Positions 53,573 to 63,354 are shown, counted from the stretch's first letter. The stretch is 64,000 bases of DNA from JAAZZY01 sp964612505 (GCA_964612505.1 CAZTEX010000006.1:1-64000); one strand, 5' to 3'. Numbers and translations: made by a program. Notes: generated from the letters alone by a model not told the origin.

Positions 53573-55606
53573 CTATTCAGTCGTTGCTAGTGCAACTTCT
53601 TTGGTTTCTGTCTGTTCTTTTCTAAACATCATATCCCACATATTTCTAAAACCTATGCAATTTTGATAAAGTTCATCGCGAGGCCCTTCTGCAATAATCG
53701 AACCGTGTTCCATATAAATGATTTTATCTGCATCTTCAATGGTAGATAACCTGTGAGCGATGATGATTTGAGTAATTTCCCCTTTTAAGCTTGTAATCGC
53801 TTGCTTAATCTTATTTTCACTAATGGAGTCTAAAGAGGAAGTAGCTTCATCCATAATTAAAATAGGTGCTTTTTTAACCAGCGCTCTGGCAATGGCTAAC
53901 CGTTGCTGTTGACCACCTGATAAACTCTTGCCCATTTCAGCAAGGAGAGTGCTGTATTTTTGAGGTAAGCATTGAATAAATTCATCGGCATGAGCTCTTT
54001 TTGCTGCTTGATAAACTTCTTCATGTGAAAAATTCCTTCCATAACAAATGTTATTTTCAATGGTATCATAAAAAAGGAATGGTTTTTGCATGACAGTTGA
54101 AATTTTTTCACGAATAGATTTTTGCTTATAGTCTGTGACAGGGATACCATCGATTAAGATGCGTCCTTTATTGACATCGTAAAGCCTAGGCAGTAGCTGG
54201 ACAATGGTAGACTTTCCTGCACCTGTTGGACCTACAAGAGCCACAGTCTCCCCTTTTTTTACAGTAAAGCTAAGATCTTTAAGCACCCACTGATCTTCGT
54301 ATTTAAACCAAATATTTTCGAATTTAATTTCATCTTTAAAGTCTTCAAAGTCATGGGCATTGGGTTTATCTTTAATATCTGGCTGAATTTCTAAAACGCT
54401 AAACATTCTTTCAGCAGCGACTAACCCTTTTTGAATGTTAACATTTTCTTCCCCAAATTTTTTAATTGGGTCATAGAAAAGGTGTAAAAGACCCACATAG
54501 ACGACAAGGTCAGATACATGCATTTTAACATAGTAAAGACCATAGATAAGAATGCAAGCTAGGAAAAAAGTTCCCATCATATGCAGAATGGGTTTTGCTA
54601 TATAGCTGTAGAGAGACATCTTCTGCTCAATGACAGTCATTTTATCATTTGTCTCAACATACTTTTTACCTGCAAACTTTTCCATATTGAAAAGTTTAAT
54701 AGTTTGAATTCCAGCGAGGTAATCTACAAGTAGTTGCGCAAAGGTTTCTGCAAGGCCTTGCATTTTCCGTTGCGATTTTTTTGACTTACGTGCCAAGTAA
54801 TAGATTGGAAGAGCCATGAGAGGTAAGCCGACAAAAATAACTAATGAGAGTTCCACCGAAATCATAAAAAGACCAAACAAGCAGCTACCGATGACAAAGG
54901 GCACTTGAATGTAGTTAGTCAAAATAGCAATAATGGCACCAGAAACAACTCCAGCATCCCCGCTCACTCTCACTGAAAGACTGCCAATATTATGCTTTTG
55001 AAAAAAGCTCATTGGGAGCGTTTGAAGGTGATCAAAGTATTTTTCTCTCAGGGCTTTACTGATTCTAATCCCTACAAGAGTTGAAAAATAGCGACTAAGA
55101 AAAGTACAAGTTACTTTAAAGAGTCCAACCAACGCTAAAATAACGAGTAATAAGATAACATTGTTTGAAAGATTAAACTTATCTTTTCCCAAAATCATTA
55201 GTTTAGTCAAGACATTACGACCATGCGTGCGGTGCATATAATCAGAAGCATCTTCTTTGGTAATAAAGCCTTTTTGCTCTTTATCGATTTCAGGCCATTT
55301 GTTTTGAACATCTTGCAAGGAAATTTTATCTGAAACGCTGCGATTGGCACGAACTTGTTTGCGAAGGACTTCTTTTTTTTGCGTCAACTTTTCTTGAACA
55401 GTACTGGGGTTTTGTTCTATCTGCTTTTCAATCGTTCGTCGAGGAGAAAAGAGCGCAAAAAAATCAGGCCCATTATTGGTTAATAGACCCATTGAATACA
55501 TCTCCATCATTGCTGAGATTTGCATGAACCAGGAGAAAATGATTGTAAAAAAAAGTAAAATTAAATGCCGTTTATTCTCTAATGCTAGTTTGGCAAGCTT
55601 CTTCAT
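53573..55606 (-). CDS. ABC exporter, MsbA-like, with long first periplasmic loop
   Basis: A 677-residue half-transporter with a six-span domain (about residues 13-375) and a nucleotide-binding domain with Walker A GPTGAGKS (459-466), signature LSGGQ (562-566), Walker B ILIMDE (582-587) and the H-loop His618. It probably flips lipid A or lipid across the inner membrane. The loop after the first span is about 110 residues, much longer than in MsbA, and contains an EF-hand-like stretch (DKEQKGFITKED, 108-119). The gene starts inside the end of accA (the first 35 bp overlap). Confidence 0.88.
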   Translation of the reverse strand: MKKLAKLALENKRHLILLFFTIIFSWFMQISAMMEMYSMGLLTNNGPDFFALFSPRRTIEKQIEQNPSTVQEKLTQKKEVLRKQVRANRSVSDKISLQDVQNKWPEIDKEQKGFITKEDASDYMHRTHGRNVLTKLMILGKDKFNLSNNVILLLVILALVGLFKVTCTFLSRYFSTLVGIRISKALREKYFDHLQTLPMSFFQKHNIGSLSVRVSGDAGVVSGAIIAILTNYIQVPFVIGSCLFGLFMISVELSLVIFVGLPLMALPIYYLARKSKKSQRKMQGLAETFAQLLVDYLAGIQTIKLFNMEKFAGKKYVETNDKMTVIEQKMSLYSYIAKPILHMMGTFFLACILIYGLYYVKMHVSDLVVYVGLLHLFYDPIKKFGEENVNIQKGLVAAERMFSVLEIQPDIKDKPNAHDFEDFKDEIKFENIWFKYEDQWVLKDLSFTVKKGETVALVGPTGAGKSTIVQLLPRLYDVNKGRILIDGIPVTDYKQKSIREKISTVMQKPFLFYDTIENNICYGRNFSHEEVYQAAKRAHADEFIQCLPQKYSTLLAEMGKSLSGGQQQRLAIARALVKKAPILIMDEATSSLDSISENKIKQAITSLKGEITQIIIAHRLSTIEDADKIIYMEHGSIIAEGPRDELYQNCIGFRNMWDMMFRKEQTETKEVALATTE

Positions 55607-56579
55607 GCTTTAGGGAGTGCTCCTCTTTATGGGCAACGCGACCAATTTTTCTGTATTTACAATACCTTAGTTCAAGTAACATATCAGAGGAAACATTTTT
55701 AAGTCTCTTTAATTCTTCAATAATAAATTTTGAAACACTCTCATAAACAACTTTAGGATTATGATGAGCCCCTCCTAAAGGTTCTTTGATGATAGAATCA
55801 ATAATATTTAATTCGATTAAGTTTTCAGCATTCATTTTTAATTTTGAAGCGGCCTCTGAATTTTTCTGAGCATCCTTCCATAAAATAGAGGCGCATCCTT
55901 CTGGAGAAATAACAGAATAATATGCATGTTCAAGCATGCACACAACATCTCCCACAGCCATAGCAAGAGCTCCACCTGAGCACCCCTCTCCAATAATCAG
56001 GACAATGATAGGTGTTTTGATTTGTGTCATTTGATAAATATTTTCTGCGATGACAAGTCCTTGCCCTCTTTCTTCGGCAGCAAGTCCGCAAAATGCACCT
56101 GGGGTATCAATCAAGGAGACAATTGGAAGGTTAAATTTTTCAGCTAACTTCATTAATCTGAGAGCTTTTCGAAAGCCTTCAGGATGGACCATCCCAAAAT
56201 TTCGATAAATACGGCTGTCTGTATCATGCCCTTTTTCTTGACCAATAAGCATCACCTTTTTGCCATCAATCGTTGCAAGTCCTCCAATAACAGCGTGGTC
56301 GTCTCCAAAGTGGCGATCTCCATAAAGCTCTACAAAGTCTTCGCAAATGTTTTTCACATAATCAATCGTGTGTGGGCGTTGAGGGTGACGACAAATGGCA
56401 ACTCTTTCCCAAGGAGTCAATTCAGCGTAAACTTTCTTTTTCAAAAGCTCTAGCTTCTTTTCAAGTTTGTGTAACTCATCTTCAGACCATAGACTATGCT
56501 TGGCTTGGCTTTGATTCTTCAATTGGAGAATCATTTTTTCATAATCTTTAATCTGCCTTTCATGGGGCAATGTAGTCAT
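55572..56579 (-). CDS. accA: Acetyl-CoA carboxylase carboxyltransferase subunit alpha
   Basis: AccA with AccD transfers the carboxyl group from biotin to acetyl-CoA. The ATG at 56579 (MTTLPHERQ), with GAGGTG upstream, is preferred over a TTG four codons earlier; length 335 residues. It shows the crotonase-like carboxyltransferase core: VELYGDRHFGDDHAVIGGLA, GQEKGHDT, RNFGMVHPEGFRKALRLM, LIDTPGA and GEGCSGGALA. The C-terminal tail after the family core overlaps the exporter's start. Confidence 0.97.
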   Translation of the reverse strand: MTTLPHERQIKDYEKMILQLKNQSQAKHSLWSEDELHKLEKKLELLKKKVYAELTPWERVAICRHPQRPHTIDYVKNICEDFVELYGDRHFGDDHAVIGGLATIDGKKVMLIGQEKGHDTDSRIYRNFGMVHPEGFRKALRLMKLAEKFNLPIVSLIDTPGAFCGLAAEERGQGLVIAENIYQMTQIKTPIIVLIIGEGCSGGALAMAVGDVVCMLEHAYYSVISPEGCASILWKDAQKNSEAASKLKMNAENLIELNIIDSIIKEPLGGAHHNPKVVYESVSKFIIEELKRLKNVSSDMLLELRYCKYRKIGRVAHKEEHSLKHEEACQTSIRE

Positions 56580-56596
56580 CTGACACCTCAATGGGG

Positions 56597-57640
56597 TTAG
56601 TCAATTTTTTTTTCTTGTCCAGGAAGTTTTGCTTCATGAAAATGTTTTACAAGCTCTACAGTTGTAGGCCTTGAAACAATAATCGCAAAAAGCTCTTCCA
56701 TTTCATCTTTTTTTATGCGGATGCAACCATCACTTTCAAACTTACCAATTCCTGAAATATCTTCATGATATTCCCCTGTTGTAGCATTTTTAAGAAGGGG
56801 TGCTCCGTGGAGTCCAAATCCTTTAGCTGGCGCCGAGCAATTCTCAATTTCTTCTCCAAAAGGAATCCATCTTGTTCCAAATACTTGAATCATTTCGACT
56901 TTTTCATTATTGAAGTAGCCTGTCATACCTGGTTTGTAGACCGCGATCTTTTCTCCCAAATTATACTTTCCAATTGGAGTGAGGGAGCCTGAAGCTTTTT
57001 TTTCATCTAAACGTCCTAATTCCACTGCATATGTTTTAATCAACGTTCTTTCACCCAGATCGTCATCCACGACATAAAACCACATTTTACAAAGAGAAAT
57101 ATCGATTAAAAGGTAAAAATGAAAATTTTTATCGGTTCGAAGAACATTAAAAGTATCTCCATTTTTAACGTCTTGAGTGAAATAGTCTGCCTTCTTGTTC
57201 AAGCTTCGAGCTATAAAGTGCTTAGATGTTTTGTAGTGGGTCGCATAATCTGAAACCCAAGCAAATTTATCCTTAAGCCAAGGTACCTTTCTAGAATAAG
57301 AAATTGTTTCCACCACGGGCAGCTTAATAGCAGATGGGTCAAAAAAGCTATCTATGTAGTTGGCCTCAGGCAAATAATCGGGTTGAAGATGAGATGTGAC
57401 GCTAGCAGACTTTTCTTTTTTGGAGTTTTTTGAAGAACTCTTTGATTCTACCTGTGGTTGAATCTTTTGAGGAACCTGAGCGGTTATTTTTGCTTCGTCA
57501 TTTTTAAATTCAATTTCTTGAATAGCGACTGAACTTGCAGGAATTGCATTTTTTTCCTTTCCTTTTTTAGCCCAACCCATCACCCCAATGATAACAAATA
57601 AGCCAAGTGTTGAGAGTAGAAAGAATCTTGGTAAAGACAT
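56597..57640 (-). CDS. L,D-transpeptidase (YkuD family)
   Basis: A peptidoglycan L,D-transpeptidase anchored by an N-terminal span (about residues 6-23), with a lysine- and serine-rich linker, a small LysM-like segment (VKNGDTFNVL, 158-167) and the YkuD domain (about 175-333). The catalytic site is HGA (His278) and SDGCIRI (303-309, Cys306). Such enzymes form 3-3 cross-links or attach proteins to the wall. It lies between accA and the 57730 unknown gene. It points to a real murein layer in this organism. Confidence 0.9.
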   Translation of the reverse strand: MSLPRFFLLSTLGLFVIIGVMGWAKKGKEKNAIPASSVAIQEIEFKNDEAKITAQVPQKIQPQVESKSSSKNSKKEKSASVTSHLQPDYLPEANYIDSFFDPSAIKLPVVETISYSRKVPWLKDKFAWVSDYATHYKTSKHFIARSLNKKADYFTQDVKNGDTFNVLRTDKNFHFYLLIDISLCKMWFYVVDDDLGERTLIKTYAVELGRLDEKKASGSLTPIGKYNLGEKIAVYKPGMTGYFNNEKVEMIQVFGTRWIPFGEEIENCSAPAKGFGLHGAPLLKNATTGEYHEDISGIGKFESDGCIRIKKDEMEELFAIIVSRPTTVELVKHFHEAKLPGQEKKID

Positions 57641-57729
57641 ATGTCCCTCGTTTAATTAAATATTATCTACTAGATTTAGGTTTAATTTCAAGCAAGTTAT
57701 TCATTAATAAGTCACTAAAAAACAAACAT

Positions 57730-59211
57730 TTACCTATTGTTTACTGATATTTTCCAATAAAAATTTCCTATTTTCTCACTCAAAGAGTAGGCCAAGAGAA
57801 AATTGGCTCCCCAAAAGCTACTTTCCCCTTCTAAAGGGATAATTTTCATGTCTATATCCTCTGAAGAAGGCTCTATCGTGAGTATTTTTGATGGGCTCAA
57901 AAAAGTTATATTAGATGCTTTTCCATTAAACTGCTCTAGAGAATGCGATAAAAACTTTTTTTGACCTTTAATGAGGCATTGAGGCGCTATTAAGTAAAAA
58001 GTAAAATAAAGATTTGAGCATGCTGTAATGGGCTGAACATTGATTTGTAAATTTCCTTCTTGAAATTGGATCTTTGTTTTTAACCAACTAGAAACATGCT
58101 GCCAATTTTTAAAATAATTATTTTGCCCAGTACTTGGAAGCCCAACAATGCCTTGAACACAAAATTGATGTTCATTTTGATAATTTTGATAGATATCTTC
58201 TTTACTTAATGTCGCTATCGAACCAAAAAATCTTCCATCTCCAAGATGGCCAAGCTGCGGACCAAATCCAGCTATTTCCAAATCTTCGAGCTTAAGATTA
58301 CCCATCGACGTATTACACCCAGATAGAGTCGTCACTAAATTAAAATTTTTTTTCCTTACTCCCATTAATGGAAGCTCTTTGCAATAAAGGGCCGCGTCGA
58401 AACTTGGCTCAACAGGGGTTAATTGTTGAGGAAACAGCTGATCTGTTAAGCGTAAGATTAATAAAATATCGAGAGGCACTCCCTTTAAATATTTACTTTT
58501 TTGTTCGAGTAAATAAGTAAATTGTTTCTTAGCTACAAAAGCTATCTCGGTATCTTCTAATGCAAGCGAAGCTAAATATAAAAAGCAAGCTTGCCTTGCA
58601 ATAAGCTCATAGTAGTTACAATGTTGGTAGTTTGAAAAAAGGCTTCTAAAAGGCAAAAAGTCATTCCCTAACATGTTCAAATGCCATTTAGCAGCAGCAT
58701 AGCCTTGTTGCATAAGCTTTGGCTGACCACTCATTTTCCCCATCAGCAATACAAGGGTAGCAAACTCTGCATGAAAATGAATAAAAGGATATTTCAATAA
58801 ATTCCAATAATTGTGTTTGCTCAAAGAAAAAATGCCATTTTGAAATTGCTGAAAGTGCAATGGTCTCGGATAGTCTATTTTTAATAAGTGAGCGATAAAA
58901 GAAAGATAGATAGTCTCTAGCTGCATCTCATGGACATGTTGAGCAGCAAGTTCGTTAAAGCGCTTTTTCACAGCCTCTAATTGAGAATCTGTTAATTTGT
59001 GCCAATAGGCTAATAAGGTGACTTTTAATAGCTCTCGAAGATTTTCAAGGCGCTCATATAAATTGTCAGAAGTGTGCTCCTCAAAGCGAAACTCATGAGG
59101 GCTTATTTTTCGTTTTAGCAAAAAAGCCAAAACTTTTTGATCAGAAGATGTCGGCTCTTTTTTTACATCTGAAAAAGAATTACAAATTTGATCGACAAAT
59201 TGACCATGCAT
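57730..59211 (-). CDS. Large conserved-looking protein of unknown function
   Basis: The family is not recognised. The 493-residue product lacks a signal peptide and spans. Residues about 40-300 look like helical repeats rich in aromatic and leucine residues, and 305-493 appear strand-rich (for example NLYFTFYLIAPQCLIKGQ). It lies between IHF/HU and the L,D-transpeptidase, where Chlamydiaceae also carry a long hypothetical gene. The overall helical-then-beta build resembles that of the protein at 49362, but I see no alignable motif. Confidence 0.8.
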   Translation of the reverse strand: MHGQFVDQICNSFSDVKKEPTSSDQKVLAFLLKRKISPHEFRFEEHTSDNLYERLENLRELLKVTLLAYWHKLTDSQLEAVKKRFNELAAQHVHEMQLETIYLSFIAHLLKIDYPRPLHFQQFQNGIFSLSKHNYWNLLKYPFIHFHAEFATLVLLMGKMSGQPKLMQQGYAAAKWHLNMLGNDFLPFRSLFSNYQHCNYYELIARQACFLYLASLALEDTEIAFVAKKQFTYLLEQKSKYLKGVPLDILLILRLTDQLFPQQLTPVEPSFDAALYCKELPLMGVRKKNFNLVTTLSGCNTSMGNLKLEDLEIAGFGPQLGHLGDGRFFGSIATLSKEDIYQNYQNEHQFCVQGIVGLPSTGQNNYFKNWQHVSSWLKTKIQFQEGNLQINVQPITACSNLYFTFYLIAPQCLIKGQKKFLSHSLEQFNGKASNITFLSPSKILTIEPSSEDIDMKIIPLEGESSFWGANFLLAYSLSEKIGNFYWKISVNNR

Positions 59212-59313
59212 GCTGTCATTTTTTGGTTGTAATCAATAAAGCTATGGCAGCTCTTTAGTTATAAAGACTAACGGGCTGCCTCAGCAGGGTATTGATAAAA
59301 GCAAACGCTTTTA

Positions 59314-59646
59314 TCAACCTTGTCCTTCAAGATCATCTATTTCAATGACGTGTTTCATTTTTTTGCCTGGAGTAAACTTTACAGCTCGTCTCGCAGGTAT
59401 GACAATAGGAACCGATGCATTCTTAGGGTTGCGGCCTATTTTCTGCCGTCTTTCAACAACTTCAAATACACCGAAATCTCTGAACTCTAGGCGATCACCA
59501 TCAGCTAGACGCTCAGTCATCTTATCCAAGAATGCTTGGATTACACTTCTCACATCGTTGGGATGAATTCCCTTCTCTTGTGAGATACTATTAATCAAGT
59601 TTTTTTTCGTTATGGTCTTTTTTTTGTTACTAGCCATCGTGGTCAT
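59314..59646 (-). CDS. HU/IHF-family DNA-binding protein
   Basis: A 110-residue histone-like protein that bends DNA. The core has ITKKNLINSISQEKG, then FLDKMTERLADGDRLEFRDF and the arm region GRNPKNASVPIVIPARRAVK, typical of IHF/HU. About eight extra N-terminal residues (MTTMASNK) precede the core; a second in-frame ATG lies at codon 4. In Chlamydiae the gene at this place is annotated as IHF-type. Confidence 0.93.
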   Translation of the reverse strand: MTTMASNKKKTITKKNLINSISQEKGIHPNDVRSVIQAFLDKMTERLADGDRLEFRDFGVFEVVERRQKIGRNPKNASVPIVIPARRAVKFTPGKKMKHVIEIDDLEGQG

Positions 59647-59825
59647 ATCCCTCGAGACTCCCTCTAGTTAATGATAAAAGTAGTTAATATTTAAAAGTTT
59701 TATGATTCTCCTAAACTCTTAGCATTTCAATCAAGTATTTTATTCTGCAATTTAACAGATATGCTTTAATGAAAAGATTTCGGCTCATCATAAACAATTT
59801 TAGTTTCGTTACAAGACTTTTTTTT

Positions 59826-61100
59826 TTATTTCTCAATAAAAATTACAATTTTTTTCTTTTTGCCAATGGCAAGGAGCAAGCATTCATCTTCAATTAGATG
59901 CTGTTTTTCTAAAATCAATTTTTCATCATCTACCCGATCATTATTAAGATAGAGTCCCCCATTTTGAATGAGACGTCTAACTTCTCCTTTACTCGGTAAA
60001 AGATTCGTGTGGATGATCAAATCTACAAGTTTTTGATCGATGATTTGATCCCTTGAAACTTTTACATGGGGTAACTCATCGGCCAGTTTTTTCAATGTTT
60101 TTAAATCAAGAGCCGTTTCTGCCCCTGGACGCATACTTTCAGTTATCTTTAGAGCCATACTCAGCTCTTCTTTTCCGTGTACTAATTCTGTCACTTCTCG
60201 TGCTAAAATTTTTTGAGCGCTATTTACCTGATAGCCTGGTTGAATCATCGAAGCCTCAATAGCCTTAATTTCACTAAGATCTAAATAAGTCAGCATTTTT
60301 AAAAGCTTAATGACGTCTTGGTCGGAGATTCGATATAAATGCTGATAAAAGTCATAAGGCGAGAGTTTTTCACTCGAAAGCCAGATAGCTCCTGATTCAG
60401 ATTTCCCAAATTTCTTACCGTCACTTTTGGTTAACAATGGAAAAGTTAAGCCATAAACTTCTTTCTGACATATTTTTCGAACCAGACTAATTCCTGCAGT
60501 GATATTTGTCCATTGATCACTTCCCCCTAGCTGCAAAACGACCTCTTCTTTTTGATAAAGATGCAAAAAGTCATAAGCTTGTAACAAGGGGTAGCTAAAT
60601 TCTTTAAAGCTCATCCCCTCTTGAGTTTCTAAGCGTTCTTTCACTGTTTCACGCGCTAGAAGAGTGCTAATTCTAAAATGTTGTGCAATATCTCTTAAAA
60701 AATCGAGATAACTCAAATTTTTATGCCAGTCGTAATTATTGAGTAATAAAACAGGATTTTGCGGATTAAATTTGAGAATACGCTGCAAATCTTTTTTAAT
60801 TCCTTTCAGATTATGCTCTAACTCTTCTGGACCAAGATAAGCTCTCTCGCTATTTTTTCCAGTTGGATCACCAATAAACCCTGTAGCGCCCCCTGCTAGA
60901 GCAATCGGTTTGTGACCATACTTTTGAAACCAACCAAGGGCAATAACCCCAACTAAGTTGCCTAAATGCAAGCTGTCAGCAGTAGGATCAAACCCGATAT
61001 AGACACTAATCTTTTTTTGACAAATTTGTTTAATTTCATCGGAAGTTGTGTTATCAATAAAGCCGCGCGCTTGCAAAACTTCGATTAGATTTGAATGCAT
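59826..61100 (-). CDS. tyrS: Tyrosyl-tRNA synthetase
   Basis: A class I synthetase of 424 residues with the HIGH-like site HLGN (in DPTADSLHLGNLVG), the KMSKS-like site KFGKS (in SDGKKFGKSESGAIW), and a C-terminal S4-type RNA-binding domain (LPSKGEVRRLIQNGGLYLNN). The QLGGSDQWTNI segment is typical of TyrRS. It stands alone, separated from the ihf/hu gene by 179 bp, and is divergent from the 61266 gene. Confidence 0.98.
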   Translation of the reverse strand: MHSNLIEVLQARGFIDNTTSDEIKQICQKKISVYIGFDPTADSLHLGNLVGVIALGWFQKYGHKPIALAGGATGFIGDPTGKNSERAYLGPEELEHNLKGIKKDLQRILKFNPQNPVLLLNNYDWHKNLSYLDFLRDIAQHFRISTLLARETVKERLETQEGMSFKEFSYPLLQAYDFLHLYQKEEVVLQLGGSDQWTNITAGISLVRKICQKEVYGLTFPLLTKSDGKKFGKSESGAIWLSSEKLSPYDFYQHLYRISDQDVIKLLKMLTYLDLSEIKAIEASMIQPGYQVNSAQKILAREVTELVHGKEELSMALKITESMRPGAETALDLKTLKKLADELPHVKVSRDQIIDQKLVDLIIHTNLLPSKGEVRRLIQNGGLYLNNDRVDDEKLILEKQHLIEDECLLLAIGKKKKIVIFIEK

Positions 61101-61265
61101 TAGATTCCTAAAAATTCTTCTTTTAACACAATGTTACAAAACAAGTTAGGAGTTTATCAACTTAAATAGTAAAAAAAAATATTTTTTTCGAAAATTCTCT
61201 TATTTAAAAAAACATTCTTATATGCTATATAGTCGCTCACTAAATTCGTTGCGGAGAAAAGAATA

Positions 61266-61664
61266 ATGAACCAACCCATAACCCATTCACACGAAAACTC
61301 TTTACCTCTCATTACTTTTACAGAGAAAAAGCAGCAGCGTTTAAAAGAGAAAGTTTACGCTACTATAGAGCCTAAAACACAAAAGATTTTAGACAAATTA
61401 AAAAAGCGACTGAATCATTTAGACCAGCAAATTACCGATGATCGCTTAGAAGACTCTCGTTCAAAAATAAAATATTGGCTTAATAGACATATTGCTCAAA
61501 GAGTGCCTATTGAGAAAGGAGAAAACCCTTTATTTAGTGAAGGTCGAAGTGCAGCCAGAATGAGCCGTCGCATCGAAGAATTAAAAGAACGTTTAAGAAA
61601 CGATCTTTACTCCCCCTCTGCCACCAGTCATGACCTCAAAGGCCGCATTAGCAAAACATCATGA
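61266..61664 (+). CDS. Small charged helical protein, unknown
   Basis: A 132-residue, mostly helical, arginine- and lysine-rich protein (KKQQRLKEKVYATIEPKTQK, LKKRLNHLDQQITDDRLEDS and ARMSRRIEELKERLRNDLYS regions). No signal peptide or span and no motif recognised. The stop overlaps the next gene's ATG (ATGA), so the two are co-translated. A GGAG precedes the start. A coiled-coil or nucleic-acid-binding role is possible. Confidence 0.75.
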   Translation: MNQPITHSHENSLPLITFTEKKQQRLKEKVYATIEPKTQKILDKLKKRLNHLDQQITDDRLEDSRSKIKYWLNRHIAQRVPIEKGENPLFSEGRSAARMSRRIEELKERLRNDLYSPSATSHDLKGRISKTS

Positions 61665-62455
61665 ATACAAAGCTTAAAGTTCATATTATCCCTATTTTAA
61701 AGGATAATTATGCTTATGTTTTATCAGATCCAGCCTCTTCTGACTGCATTGTTATAGACCCTGGCGAGGCTGCTCCTATTCAGCAATATGCCGATCAGCA
61801 CTCTCTTCAAATCAAACAAATTTGGATTACACACTTTCACAACGACCATATTGCCGGTCTTAAAGAGCTAAAGGAAAAAAATCACTGTAAAGTTTTTGGA
61901 CCCGCTAAAGAACAAGAAAAGATAGGCTATATTGATCAAACAGTCTCTGATCTTGACTTGCTTCATTTTCATCATCACCCTTTTAAAGTTTTAGAGCTCC
62001 CTGGACATACACTAGGACATGTAGGTTATTGGCTGTTTAATGAAAAATACTTTTTTTCAGGCGATACTCTTTTTAGCCTCGGATGCGGTTATCTCTTTGA
62101 AGGAGAACCTAAAGAAATGTGGAACTCATTATGCAAGATTCGCTCTCTTCCAGAAGATACGCTTATTTTTGCAGGGCATGAGTATACTCAAGCAAATGCT
62201 AAGTTTGCCCTTTCAATTGACCCAGCCAATACCCATCTTCAAGACTATGCAAAGCTCGTGGACCAAAAAAGGGCAGCTCATGAGCCCACCATGCCTATGA
62301 TCCTTAAGACTGAAATGTTCACGAACCCTTTTTTAAGGGCCGATTTACCCTATTGGAAAGAACGTTTTGACATGCTAGAGGCCACAGATCTAGAAATCTT
62401 TCAAAAAATTCGAGAAATGAAGAATAAGTTTAAGAAAGAAACTTCCGCATTATAA
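61661..62455 (+). CDS. Glyoxalase II-like hydroxyacylglutathione hydrolase
   Basis: A metallo-beta-lactamase-fold hydrolase of 264 residues. The metal site is THFHNDHIAG; other ligands fit ELPGHTLGHVGY and FSGDTLFSLGCG. The C-terminal HAGH_C segment GHEYTQANAKFALSIDP and NPFLRAD are diagnostic of the glyoxalase II group, which cleaves S-lactoylglutathione or related thioesters. It is coupled to the 61266 gene. The true thiol partner is unknown. Confidence 0.92.
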   Translation: MNTKLKVHIIPILKDNYAYVLSDPASSDCIVIDPGEAAPIQQYADQHSLQIKQIWITHFHNDHIAGLKELKEKNHCKVFGPAKEQEKIGYIDQTVSDLDLLHFHHHPFKVLELPGHTLGHVGYWLFNEKYFFSGDTLFSLGCGYLFEGEPKEMWNSLCKIRSLPEDTLIFAGHEYTQANAKFALSIDPANTHLQDYAKLVDQKRAAHEPTMPMILKTEMFTNPFLRADLPYWKERFDMLEATDLEIFQKIREMKNKFKKETSAL

Positions 62456-62478
62456 GAAATTTATGACGATTGAAGATT

Positions 62479-63309
62479 TTAAAGTTGTTCATCATTAAAG
62501 GATTCAGCAGCTTCTTCTGAAGAAATCCAACGCTCTTCACGAACTAAAGTATCCACTTGAATTTCAATAAGCTTTTCATCGACATATTTAACAGGTCTAG
62601 ATTGAATCGCTGTATAATGAAATCCTTGAAACTCAATGTCATTTTTCTTACAAAAAGCTTCTACAGATTCCAAGTTATCTTTTCGATCATCTATAAAAAT
62701 AATTCTTTGAGGTTTGTAAGTTAAACATTTTAAAGCCTCTTCTAAAACTTTTCCTTTTTCAAGTTCTGCAGCAAAAATCACCCCTTTTTTAATGCTTAAA
62801 GGGTGCTTTTGAGCGCTTTGTAAGTTTTTAAGAAGAATATCCGCTTTAAAAGGAGAGGAATGGTTAAAGCTAATTCCCAAGCCATCTAACTCAGAAATTC
62901 TCCAATCTTCCATTTGTTCTATCTCACCCATGCGACCTGTTGCCGTATGAGTTAAAGCAATGGTTTGAATATTTTTTTGATTGAGCAAATCTAAAAGGTC
63001 ATAGATTTTTTGGTCGATTATTTCTACTTCGCGTGTTAGCAGCACAATACTAAATAAATGTGCATATTCTTCGAGAGAAATATTCTCTACGAATTGACTG
63101 CAAACCTTATCAAATTTAGCTTTATTGGCCTGTTGTAGAACAGGATCTTTGCAGGTAATTAGCACATCATCAACATCAAAAATAACCAATGTGTCGTTTT
63201 GAATATCTACTAAAGCCTCTTCAAAAACACTTAAATTAGGGGCCGTTATAATCTCTGCCTGCAAGGCAAAACTGATAGCTAAAAAAATAATTAATAATTT
63301 GCTTTTCAT
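62479..63309 (-). CDS. Exported HAD-like protein (DUF2608)
   Basis: A 276-residue protein with a signal peptide (KSKLLIIFLAISFALQAEI). HAD-type residues are present: FDVDDVLI (nucleophile and acid Asp), LTHTATG (motif 2 position) and IFIDDRKDNL (motif 4). It fits the DUF2608 family of exported HAD-like proteins found in intracellular bacteria. The substrate is not known. It stands between glyoxalase II (convergent) and groEL. Confidence 0.8.
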   Translation of the reverse strand: MKSKLLIIFLAISFALQAEIITAPNLSVFEEALVDIQNDTLVIFDVDDVLITCKDPVLQQANKAKFDKVCSQFVENISLEEYAHLFSIVLLTREVEIIDQKIYDLLDLLNQKNIQTIALTHTATGRMGEIEQMEDWRISELDGLGISFNHSSPFKADILLKNLQSAQKHPLSIKKGVIFAAELEKGKVLEEALKCLTYKPQRIIFIDDRKDNLESVEAFCKKNDIEFQGFHYTAIQSRPVKYVDEKLIEIQVDTLVREERWISSEEAAESFNDEQL

Positions 63310-63354
63310 AACTTTCCTTCTATCAAGAAAGGCATTTTAGGTGAATATGAAATA

